This document shows positions 23,901-32,200 of a DNA stretch of 64,000 nucleotides, piece after piece (within the stretch, counting starts at the first letter, position 1; each line of letters begins with the position of its first letter). The stretch lies in assembly GCA_016714815.1 (NCBI GenBank), contig JADKBZ010000003.1, positions 1 through 64,000 on the forward strand, read 5' to 3'. The position numbers were made by a program, and so were the translations under genes. This DNA is from Holophagales bacterium. GTDB taxonomy: Bacteria > Acidobacteriota > Thermoanaerobaculia > UBA5066. The notes beneath the pieces are model-generated. The model did no database searches. It had not been told where the DNA came from and was given only the letters and a program-made list of their open reading frames with translations.

Positions 23901-25651
23901 CCGCGAGGTCTATAGCTCGGCGCTCCACGTCGGAGGAGACGATGCGAGGCAGCGACTGCGGAATCGAGCCGGGCGGAGCGACCGCAAGGCTGTACGCGAG
24001 ACCGAGGAGCCGGACATTGGCACGGACGAGAGCTTCGGGAAGGAGCTCGGTGAAGCGCGGGAGGACGAGGGACGACGGGGAAAGCGGAATCCCCTGCTCC
24101 CCGACTCCGGTTCTGAGCTGAATGCGGCCTTCCATTGGGCTGGAAGACTGGTACGTCGTCGCGACGCAGCGGCCCGTGATGTCTGCTACGAGCCTGTACT
24201 CCACGGTGGCGCCCTCGCCGGGGTCGAGCTTCCCAATGGGCCGGACGAACGTGTCGCTCGAGTCCGCTTTATGCGCTCCAACGATGTTGCCCGCCTCCAG
24301 GCTGACGCTCACCGCCTCCTCGAAGGCGCTCGGAGAGACGTTCGTCACGGTGACGTAGAGGGTGTACGGCTCCCCTTCGCGAACGACATCGGGATGATTG
24401 AACGTGAGGTTGAATCGCGCGTCGACGACCTCCACGGCCGCCTTGAGCCGCCCCGCGAGGGGCAGGACGTCGCGACCCGGCCGTTCGAGATCCGCACCGA
24501 TCTCCATCGTAACGACGTGCGTGCCGGGAACGAGGCCCTCGAGTGTGAAGCTCGCTGTCCCCTGCTCCATCGGCCCGAGCTGCGCCGCCCCTCCGGCGCC
24601 GAGCACGGGAACCCGCTGCCCTGGCGCGACGGCCGGATTGGTCTCGGCCAGGCGAAGCAGCTCCCGCGGGACGGCGGCAGGCAACCGGATCGCCGCCGTT
24701 ACATTCGACAGCACCGCCCCGCTTCCGGAGGGCGCGCCGTTGGCGACGAGCAGCTGAGCTTCGAAGAACTTGTGGAGGAACGACACGCTGCCCGGAAGGA
24801 CGATGACGCCGAAGAGCTTCGTCTCGGCCGGGAGCTCCTCGAGCTCTTCTCCCGGGGCGAGCTCCTCGTCCCGGCTCGTCTCGAGCTTGAAGGGAATCAG
24901 GTGAGGAGGCTGCCAGCGCCGAACGACGGCAGCCAGCTCAGCCGGCAGGCCGTCGAGGCGAACCTCCGGTTTCGAGAGGAGGTCGACCTGCCCGCCCTCC
25001 TGGAAAAGGACGGGGAATTCGATCGCCACCGACCCTTCACGGAATGCGAAGCCGACGGCGAAATTGAAGGCCTGATAGTTCTGCTGGGTAATCTCTATGC
25101 CGCGCGCCTGGAGCTCGGCCAGGGTCAGCTGCCTCACCGTGGCGGATGCGACGAGGATCTGCTGGACCTCGAGAACGACGACTGCTGGCGTCGCGTACCC
25201 GAGCACCTCTCCGCTCGACTGACGTTCGAGCCGGATGTTGTTGAGGAGATAGGTCCCTTCCGTTTGGAACCCGGGGAGAACGAACGCTCCGCCCGGAATC
25301 GCGGTGTACGTGACGGGCCCCGACAGCTCGGGCCCGGAGAGCTCTCCCTTCACGACGAGCCCGGCGACCCGCGAGTCCCCTGCGGGCATCGACCCGCAGA
25401 CCCCTGCGAAGCACGTCTTCACCGCGGTCGATTCCGCCACGTCGAGCAGCTGCGCCTCGTCTCCGGGAGCGATCGAAAGGCGGGCGCCCTGGATCAGCAG
25501 CCGGTCGGCCACGAGAGGCGCTGCCGGCTGCGCCGGCGCGGCAAGACCGGAGAGAAGAGTCCCCGCGGCGACCGCGACGACGCCTGCTGCAAACGCAAAG
25601 CGGGAAGGGCCAGAGAGCTGCCCATGCAGCCGCCGAACGAGATATCCGCAT
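2901..25651 (-). CDS. Giant secreted multi-domain repeat protein (~7,590 aa after indel correction), frame broken by indels
   Basis: Read from ATG 25651 (upstream GAGGGG as a possible ribosome site), the product starts with a signal peptide ending near APAQP. Approximate layout: ~950-2150, about 12 carboxypeptidase-regulatory-like domains ('G..VAGATV...ADG.F.F.GLPVG'); ~2190-2310, an SbsA-like Big_5 domain ('SLTPPNGEPFVS'); then bacterial Ig-like domains alternating with glycine-rich modules ('GGSIDVTGRGYP...GSHVGTGGL...GGGVIRIEAG'). Five of these modules are tandem near-copies encoded at 9.1-14.4 kb; diverged ones lie at 15.5-16.9, 5.5-6.6 and 3.1-4.2 kb. The frame as given is interrupted near 25607, near 19183 and about 15 times between 11.2 and 14.1 kb. 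Homology resumes in frame after each break, and correcting all of them gives exactly 7,588 codons. I therefore read it as one gene with sequence errors, though a decayed gene is not excluded. No anchor or sorting motif is visible at the C-terminus. Likely an extracellular adhesin or matrix protein (inference). Confidence 0.75.
9140..14402 (-). repeat. Five tandem near-identical copies of a 1,110-nt (370-codon) module
   Basis: The marker GATACCCACG lies at 9941, 11051, 12160, 13266 and 14368, giving spacings of 1110, 1109, 1106 and 1102. Copies are almost identical in nucleotides apart from small indels. Only the outer halves of the first and last units have diverged. Each unit encodes a glycine-rich core (GSIDVTGRGYP to GTVVLKGPGSTHG) followed by a beta-rich linker (HWVEITRGG, DLWQGVYRFDAVEV). 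Such identity implies recent duplication or ongoing gene conversion. Confidence 0.9.
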
Positions 25652-25708
25652 TCCGATTTCGCCCCTCACGCGACGAGGGACTCTATGCGAAGAAGTGGGA
25701 TTTGTATG

Positions 25709-25735
25709 AGTATATATTCTTCAATTCCGGCTCAA
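25709..25735 (-). promoter_or_regulatory. Candidate promoter of the giant secreted-protein operon
   Basis: An AT-rich patch in GC-rich DNA lies 58-84 bases upstream of ATG 25651. On the minus strand it holds TTGAGC (25730-25735) and TATACT (25709-25714) separated by 15 bases. The short spacer makes this only a plausible sigma-70-like match. Confidence 0.3.
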
Positions 25736-26752
25736 TTCGAGTGCACACCGAATACTCAACCTACCGAATCGCAACGGGTCGGGTTCGCGCGGGATTCGTC
25801 TAACTACATCCCAACAGGCCGTTTACGCTCTTCCGAGTCACCCCGAAGGAAGCGGGTCAGAAGGAAAGAGGACCCGATGCGTACTCTTTTCAGAATTGAC
25901 CTGTTCTGGGACTCCTCCAGGCGCCAGACGAGGAGGAGAGGGGCCCGGGATTCGCGCGATCGGAGGTCGAACCACTTCCTGGCTGCGGCTGGACAGCCCG
26001 GGACCGGTGGACCCGCCAGGAAGGAAACCGGTGCCTCCTGCGTAACGGCATCAAGGGCGGGGCCGCCGATCGGTCGGTCCCATCACCTATTCCGTTCTGA
26101 AGCTTGCACCAAGGGCTCGAGGGCGCCACTCCCGCGGAGGTCTACTTCCAGTGCGTGGACCCGAGAGATGCCAAGGGTAAAGGGTCGCGAGGCTGTGGCC
26201 TTCACCCGAGAGACCGAGCTCAGAGAGACCGTGGTGCAGGCCCTCCGGCGGTTGCCTCGCAGCTCGACGAAGCGCACCGCGGCCATCGAAACCGTCTTCA
26301 GTCTCATGGCGAATGAACCCAGGACTCACGAGCATTCCATCGACGTGCTCATGGCCGGCCGGGCGTGGCGGAGCTGCTTCGAGACTTCGAGGGCTTGACA
26401 TGCGCACGGGTGGCGGACCTTCGCGGTTCGACCGCTGGGAATCGCGCGGCGATCGCGAGCCGCCGGAATAGCGAAAGACCGATCCTCTCCGTCCGGTGCC
26501 AGAAGTCCCAGCGCTACCCAGCCTTTGAGCTCGACGAGGACGGCGAGCCGCCGCGCGGATCTGACTGAGTTTGCCGATGGCCAGAACGATCTCCAGCACA
26601 GTTTCGTCACCTGCCCGCAATTGCGAGACCATCAGTCGATACGTCGTCCATCCTCGCCATTCGCCCCTTCTCCGACCCCAACCGTCCTGCCAGTAGCGGT
26701 CCGCAGGTCCCTGGGGTAAACTTGACCGTTTGCGAGATTCGAAAGGGTCACA
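25736..26752. other. Intergenic region with no convincing gene
   Basis: About 1 kb separates the divergent giant operon (minus) and RiPP operon (plus). Both strands have small ORFs but none shows a ribosome site plus a recognisable domain. The only recognisable content is a transposase remnant near 26085-26152. Promoters for both operons should lie here. Confidence 0.6.
26085..26152 (+). pseudogene. 3' remnant of an integrase-type transposase
   Basis: The plus strand reads HQGLEGATPAEVYFQ from about 26107. This closely matches HQGLGGATRAEVYFQ in the longer pseudogene near 37340. The preceding bases (CTATTCCGTTCTGAAG) match the pseudogene's ATCCGTGCTGAAG-type 'YYSVLKP' segment but in a shifted frame. 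Only the extreme C-terminal part survives. The same remnant lies on both sides of the RiPP region, in the same orientation. Confidence 0.6.
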
Positions 26753-26938
26753 ATGAGCACTCCGACAAGCAGGCACGCGGCGTCAGCCTCGGTCGCGCCG
26801 GACGCCGTCACCTTTCGTGGGTCCGTCGAGGCCCGGCCCCGCACCCTCGACCCCTCCCCGGTGAGTCCCGACGGGACCTCTGATAGCGTCGCTCGCCTTC
26901 CACGCACCAGGACGCTCTCCCGGAGGACGAGACCGTGA
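26753..26938 (+). CDS. Possible small ORF overlapping the precursor-peptide start
   Basis: A 61-codon ORF starts at ATG 26753 after AAAGGG and ends in a TGA that overlaps the GTG of the next ORF (GTGA, 26935-26938), the coupling pattern seen throughout this operon. The product is basic and rich in Ser, Arg, Thr and Pro, without cysteines or a recognisable motif. It may be an upstream coupling ORF, a second small peptide, or chance. Low confidence. Confidence 0.3.
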   Translation: MSTPTSRHAASASVAPDAVTFRGSVEARPRTLDPSPVSPDGTSDSVARLPRTRTLSRRTRP

Positions 26939-27120
26939 CACAGGACCGGCACGATGGAAGGGAAGAGCTCGTGAACGGGAACACCAGCACTCCGAAGCCC
27001 TACTCGCCACCTGCAGTGATCTGGGAGGAGTCGCTCGACCGGGGAGCGATGCTTGCCGCAGCGTGTGGCAAGAACGAGAGTCTTCCCAACCTCCAGTGTC
27101 AGTCTGCGCCGGCGAGCTAG
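26935..27120 (+). CDS. Candidate RiPP precursor peptide
   Basis: This encodes 61 residues from GTG 26935, with a strong ribosome site (GGAGG, 26922-26926, 8-base spacer); an internal GTG at 26971 is an alternative. The peptide has a charged N-terminus, then the segment KPYSPPAVIWEESLD (residues 21-35). That Tyr-x-Pro-Pro-x-Val layout recalls leader regions bound by PqqD-type recognition domains. A short core follows with Cys44 and Cys55 (LAAACGKNES, NLQCQSAPAS) and a C-terminal Ser61. A PqqD-like gene starts four bases after its stop and a radical SAM gene follows, the classic order of a modified-peptide cluster. No double-glycine site is present. That it is a precursor is inferred from size, motif and context; the precise family is not recognised. 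Confidence 0.7.
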   Translation: MTQDRHDGREELVNGNTSTPKPYSPPAVIWEESLDRGAMLAAACGKNESLPNLQCQSAPAS

Positions 27121-27124
27121 CGAG

Positions 27125-27379
27125 ATGCGACACGCGGAACACGTGGCCTGGCAGCGCGTTGGCGAGGAGGTCGTCGTCGTCGACCTCGATACCCAGCGCG
27201 CGATGGGCTTCAATCCAGTGGGATCCCTGCTTTGGGAGCTCATCGGACAGACCGACGAGTCGACGCTCGCTCATATCGTGGCCGAGCGTTTCGCGGTGCC
27301 GCTCGAGCGGTCCGCGACCGACGTGCGGGCGTTCCTCTCCGATCTCACGGCACGCGGGCTCCTCGAAGAGAGCGCGTGA
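27125..27379 (+). CDS. PqqD-like RiPP recognition protein
   Basis: Eighty-four residues start at ATG 27125, four bases after the precursor stop. The sequence has the PqqD pattern: a beta strand 'EVVVVDLDTQRAMGFNPVG', then 'LLWELIG' and a helical C-terminal half ending 'VRAFLSDLTARGLLEES'. In characterised systems this winged-helix fold binds the leader of a RiPP precursor and delivers it to the radical SAM enzyme. Its TGA overlaps the GTG of the radical SAM gene (GTGA at 27376-27379), so the two are coupled. The longer ORF from 27053 is not used because its N-terminal part overlaps the precursor and lacks family similarity. Confidence 0.85.
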   Translation: MRHAEHVAWQRVGEEVVVVDLDTQRAMGFNPVGSLLWELIGQTDESTLAHIVAERFAVPLERSATDVRAFLSDLTARGLLEESA

Positions 27380-28413
27380 ACGATCCGTTCGCGCACGCCG
27401 GACTCCTGGGCGTCAAGCAGCGTGCGCTCGACCGAGCCATGCCGCTGTCCGCCTACCTCGAACTGACGTATGCCTGCACGTGGCGCTGCCTTTTCTGCTC
27501 CAATCCACGTCGCCACGACATTCAGCGTCTCTCGGCGGCACAGTGGCTGCCCGTGCTCGACGACCTGCGCCTCCTCGGTGCACTCGTCGTTACCCTGACC
27601 GGCGGCGAGCCGCTCGCGCATCCCGAGTTCTTCGCCATTGCCCGGGGTGTGCGTCAACGAGCGATGGCGCTCCGCCTGTTCACCAACGGCAGCCTGGTCG
27701 ACCGGGACGTAGCGCGAGCGCTCACGGCGCTCCGCCCGCTCTCCGTCGAGCTTTCACTTCACGGCGCCACCGCAGTGACGCACGACCGAACCACCGGCCG
27801 GGAGGGGTCCTTCGCAGCGACCCTGTCGGCCATCGACCACCTCCAGGCGGCGGGCGCGACGCTGCTTCTCAAGGCACCGCTCACTGGCATCAACGAGGGC
27901 GAGCTCGACGAGCTGCTCGCCCTCGCCGAGTGTCGCGGCATCCCGATCCGGGTCGATCCAACCCTCAAGCCGGGTGACGATGGCAACTGCGCGCCGCTCG
28001 CGTACGGGGCCAGCCGCGCCGGCGTGGCTGCACTCTACCAGCGCCTCGCGGCGGTCGGACAGCTGCCGCAGACCGGCCGCGCTGCGGGCGGGGTCAACTG
28101 CGGGCTCGGCCGGACCACTGTCGCCATCGACCCCGAGGGCAACGTCTTCCCATGCATGCAGTGGCGGCATTCAGACCTCGGCAACGTGTGCGACACGCCA
28201 CTGACTCAACTGTGGCGAGGCGGTCAGCGCCGGGCTGCGGCGACAGCCATTGCCGACCAGGCCAATGAGGTTCTGCTGGCTCTCGGTGAGCCGATGGCAT
28301 CTTTCCCGTTCTGCCCCGCCGCGGCGGTTCTCGAGCACGGTGATCCGCTCGCCGTCGGAGAGTCCTTCGTTCGGCACGCGAGCCTCGCTCGCGAGCTGCG
28401 GAGCCCGGCGTGA
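27376..28413 (+). CDS. Radical SAM/SPASM-type peptide-modifying enzyme
   Basis: This encodes 345 residues from GTG 27376. Residues 34-41 are CTWRCLFC, the CxxxCxxC ligand set for the SAM-cleaving [4Fe-4S] cluster. 'LTGGEPL' is the SAM-binding GGEP motif. The C-terminal part has Cys at about 242, 260, 272 and 313 (VNCGLG, VFPCMQ, GNVCDT, FPFCPA), which resembles a short SPASM or twitch domain holding auxiliary clusters, as in PqqE and sactipeptide or ranthipeptide maturases. With a PqqD-like partner and a cysteine-containing peptide next door, it probably installs a radical-mediated crosslink or other change on the peptide. The type of bond cannot be read from sequence. Start and stop overlap both neighbours by four bases. 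Confidence 0.88.
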   Translation: MNDPFAHAGLLGVKQRALDRAMPLSAYLELTYACTWRCLFCSNPRRHDIQRLSAAQWLPVLDDLRLLGALVVTLTGGEPLAHPEFFAIARGVRQRAMALRLFTNGSLVDRDVARALTALRPLSVELSLHGATAVTHDRTTGREGSFAATLSAIDHLQAAGATLLLKAPLTGINEGELDELLALAECRGIPIRVDPTLKPGDDGNCAPLAYGASRAGVAALYQRLAAVGQLPQTGRAAGGVNCGLGRTTVAIDPEGNVFPCMQWRHSDLGNVCDTPLTQLWRGGQRRAAATAIADQANEVLLALGEPMASFPFCPAAAVLEHGDPLAVGESFVRHASLARELRSPA

Positions 28414-29258
28414 GGGTCCTTCTCGCTGGCGTCTGCATGGAGACCGGGCCCGATCGCGAGCTCAGCGCCCCCGAGCGTCTCGCCATCCGCTGCATGGGCC
28501 AGGAAGCGAGTCGCGGGGAGCCGGCTACCGGCCGAGCTACCTTCCGGATCCGCCTGGGCCGCCGGCCCCTGAAGGTCGCTCGGAGGCCGGGCGGACCGGG
28601 CCCGGCCGAGGTCAGCGTCAGCGGGGAACTCGTCCAAATGCACCACCGCGATTTCGAGGCGGACCTCGATGTCGCGGCCGGGCACGGCGTTCTCCGCCGC
28701 GACCGTGGCACCACCTTTCCCGTCGAGTCCACCCTGCGCACGGCGCTCTGTTGCCGCCTTCCACTGATCGGGGGTGTCGCGCTGCACGCCGCGGGCATCG
28801 TCGTGGATGGTCATGGCTTCGTCTTCTACGGCCCGTCCGGCGCGGGCAAGAGCACGCTCGCCGGCACGAGCCCGCACCCGGTGGTGTCCGATGAGCTCGT
28901 GGCGGTCGCTGGGGACCCGTTCGAGCTTCGGCATACCGGGTTCTGGGGTGAGCTGGGAGCGCGCGGAGGGGCGCCGCTCGGCGCACCGCTGGCTGCGCTC
29001 GTGGAGCTGGCCAAGGGACCGCACCTCGAGCTCACGCCGATCGACCCGGCAACCGCCTTTCGGCGACTTCTCGGTGTCGTCGTGCTTCCCCCTGCGCCAG
29101 CGCTCTGGCGCCCGGCAACCGCAGTCGTCGCCCGCCTCGTCGCCACCGTCCCGGTCCTGCGCCTGGCGTGGCATCCCGCCGCGCTTCCCTGGCCGGCACT
29201 CGAGGCGTTCATCCAGACGAATCACGGCCACGCTGACGGCCGTCGGAGGCTCGCATGA
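28410..29258 (+). CDS. HprK-like P-loop kinase/ATPase of the RiPP operon
   Basis: This encodes 282 residues from GTG 28410, overlapping the radical SAM stop. After a divergent N-terminal ~115 residues it reads 'GGVALHAAGIVVDGHGFVFYG' (positions ~121-141, in two parts), then the Walker A motif GPSGAGKST (141-149) and SDELVAV (160-166). This is the arrangement of HPr-kinase C-terminal-like proteins in RiPP clusters. In some lasso-peptide clusters such kinases phosphorylate the precursor's C-terminal serine. Here no lasso cyclase or transglutaminase-like protease is present, but the candidate precursor ends in Ser. Its TGA overlaps the ATG of the FG-GAP gene. The substrate is not provable from sequence; it could also be a non-kinase ATPase. 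Confidence 0.75.
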   Translation: MRVLLAGVCMETGPDRELSAPERLAIRCMGQEASRGEPATGRATFRIRLGRRPLKVARRPGGPGPAEVSVSGELVQMHHRDFEADLDVAAGHGVLRRDRGTTFPVESTLRTALCCRLPLIGGVALHAAGIVVDGHGFVFYGPSGAGKSTLAGTSPHPVVSDELVAVAGDPFELRHTGFWGELGARGGAPLGAPLAALVELAKGPHLELTPIDPATAFRRLLGVVVLPPAPALWRPATAVVARLVATVPVLRLAWHPAALPWPALEAFIQTNHGHADGRRRLA

Positions 29259-32200
29259 ATCGGTACCCCCTCCCCGCGATCGTGCTGCTTGGCGCTCTCA
29301 TCACGGGAGCGACGCCGGTCGTTGGGCAGGTACGCCGCGCCGGTGTTGGTCCCGCAGCGCACCCGGCCACGCCAGCAGCAGCCCACGGCGGCACCTCCGA
29401 CGTTCCGGGCGACTGGCTGGCCGCAGTTCAGAATGGCATCCGGCGCGCCGAGTACGACGTCACCTGGCAGGACCGCACCGTCCTCTCCGACGTCGAATCG
29501 GCGTGGCAGGCGCCCAACCGAGCGCACGACTTGCGGACGTATTTCACTGCCGAGGGCATTCGTGTCGTGCGGCGGACGGACGCTGCCCCCGCCTGGGAGT
29601 GGACCCTCCACCTCCAGCGGGCCGGCCGAGGCGAGCGGCTCTCGCGTGTGGCACCCGCAGAGCTCGTGACGGCGGGAAATCGCGTCGAATACCGTCACGA
29701 CGACCTCGTCGAGTGGTACGTCAACGACGAGCGCGGCTTGGAGCAGGGGTTCACCGTGGCGCGTGATCCCGGGGGCGATGGCGAACTCGTCGTCGAGCTC
29801 GCCATTCGCGGGAGCCTGACGCCCTCTCTGATCGAAGACGGAGAGGCTGTCGAGCTCTTCACGGCCGGCGGCGTTCGGGTGCTGCGCTACGCGGAACTTG
29901 GCGCGACGGACGCGGCGGGCAGGAAGCTACCGACCCGCATGGCGCTGGAGGGCTGCGAGGGCGGCGGCAGAGACCGTTGCGCACTGCGTCTGTTCGTCGA
30001 CGCCAAGACCGCCCCCTTTCCCGTGACCGTCGACCCTCTCATCACGGACCCGGCCTGGACGGCCGAGAGTAACCAGGCCGGAGCCTACTTCGGGTTCTCA
30101 GTCGCCTCGGCAGGCGACGTCAACGGTGATGGATACGCCGACGTCGTTGTAGGGTCGCACTTCTACGACAGCGGAGAAGCCGACGAGGGCCGTGTCTTCG
30201 TGTATCACGGCGCCGCTGCGGGGCTGGCGGCAAGCGCAGCATGGACGGCGGACGGGAACCGCCTATCCGCCCGTTTCGGACAGTCGGTGGCCTCAGCGGG
30301 CGATGTCAACGGCGACGGCTTCGCCGATGTCGTCATCGGCGCGCCGAACTTCGACAACGGCCAGACCGGAGAGGGACGGGCATTCGTCTTCCACGGCTCG
30401 GCCGCTGGGCTGGCGATGAACCCGGCGTGGACTGCCGAGAGCGACCAGGCCTTTGCGATGTTCGGCTACTCGGTTGCGTCGGCAGGCGACCTCAACGGAG
30501 ACGGCTTCGCGGATGTCATCGTCGGCGCACCTATCTACCAGAACGGTCAGACTGGAGAGGGCCGTGCCTCCGTCTACCACGGGTCGGCAGCTGGCCTGGC
30601 GACGACCCCATCGTGGACGGCGGAAGGCGATCAGGCCGGCGCGTACTTCGCATTCTCGGTCGCGTCGGCGGGCGACGTCAACGGCGACGGCTACGCCGAC
30701 GTCATCGTCGGCGCCCCTACTCCGACAACAGTCAGGCCGATGAGGGCCGGGCCTTCGTCTTCCATGGTTCGGGGACAGGGCTTGCGCCGAGCGCGGCCTG
30801 GACGGCGGAGAGCGACCAAGTCTCCGCGAGCTTCGGGTACTCGGTGGCCTCAGCAGGCGACGTCAACGGTGACGGCTACTCCGACGTCGTCGTTGGCGCA
30901 CCCGACTTCGACAACGGCCAGACCGATGAGGGCCGCGCATTCGTGTATCTTGGCTCGGCATCAGGGCTCGCCGGGGCTCCGGCCTGGACGGCGGAAAGTG
31001 ACAAGGCCTTGGCAAACTTCGCCTACTCGGTCGCATCGGCAGGCGACGTCAACGGCGATGGAGTCGCGGACGTCATCGTCGGCGCGCGCTACTACAGAAA
31101 CGGCGAGATGGACGAGGGCAGCAGCTACGTGTATCACGGCTCGACATCCGGGCTGGCTACGAGCCCGGCGTGGGCGATTGAGAGCAATAAGGCCGGAGCG
31201 TGTTTCGGGCGCTCGGTCGCTTCCGCGGGGGACGTGAATGGCGACGGCTATGCCGACGTCATCGTCGGCGCTTACGGCTACGAGAATGGCGAGGCCTCCG
31301 AAGGGCGCGCGTTCTTGTATCTCGGCTCCGCGTCCGGGGTTTCGACGACCGACGCCTGGAGGGTCGAGAGCAATCAGGCCTCGGCGCTCCTCGGCGCTTC
31401 CGTCGCCTCGGCGGGCGACGTCAACGGCGACGGGTATGCCGACGTCATCGTCGGCGTGCGCTACTACGGCAACGGCCAGAACAGCGAAGGCCGCGTCTAC
31501 GCGTATCACGGCTCGGCGTCCGGGCCTTCGACGCTCCCGTCATGGACCGTGGAGAGCAACAAGCTCGGGGCGCTCTTCGGGTGCTCGGTCGCCTCGGCGG
31601 GAGACGTGAATGGCGACGGCTACGCCGACGTCATCATCGGCGCGTTCGCCTACGAGAACGGCGAGTCGTACGAGGGCCGCGCGTTCGTCTACCACGGCTC
31701 GGCGTCCGGGCTGGCCGCGACCCCGGCATGGACGGCGGAGAGCAACCGGGTCGACACGAACTTCGGGACCTCGGTCGCCTCGGCAGGAGACGTCAACGGC
31801 GACGGCTTCGCCGACGTCATCGTCGGGGCGAACTACTACGACAACGGCGAGACCAACGAGGGCGCCGCTTTTGTATATCACGGCTCGCCGTCAGGGCTGG
31901 CGGCGACTCCAGCATGGACGGTGGAGAGCAATCAGGCTTCGGCGTTCTTTGGGAACACGGTCGCTTCGGCGGGAGACGTCAATGGAGACGGCTTCGCCGA
32001 CGTCATCGTGGGAGCGTTCTCGTTCGACAACGACCAGGCCAACGAAGGCCGCGTCTTCGTCTACCACGGCTCGCCGGCCGGGCTCGCGACCACCCCGGCA
32101 TGGACGGCAGAGAGCGGCCAGACCAGCTCGTCGTTCGGTGAATCCGTGTCCTCGGCGGGGGACGTCAACGGCGACGGTTTCTCCGACGTCGTCGTCGGCG

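Noticed and set aside
26160..26570. Possible coding fragments on both strands in the intergenic region
   Set aside because: Neither strand shows a recognisable domain or ribosome site; I could not support a gene.
26632..27274. Minus-strand ORFs of 163-203 codons opposite the precursor and PqqD-like genes
   Set aside because: They have no recognisable domain, and the plus strand carries a strong ribosome site, gene overlaps and clear families.
26935..29258. Lasso-peptide cluster
   Set aside because: HprK-like and PqqD-like genes occur in lasso clusters, but the asparagine-synthetase-like cyclase and transglutaminase-like protease are absent and a radical SAM gene is present.
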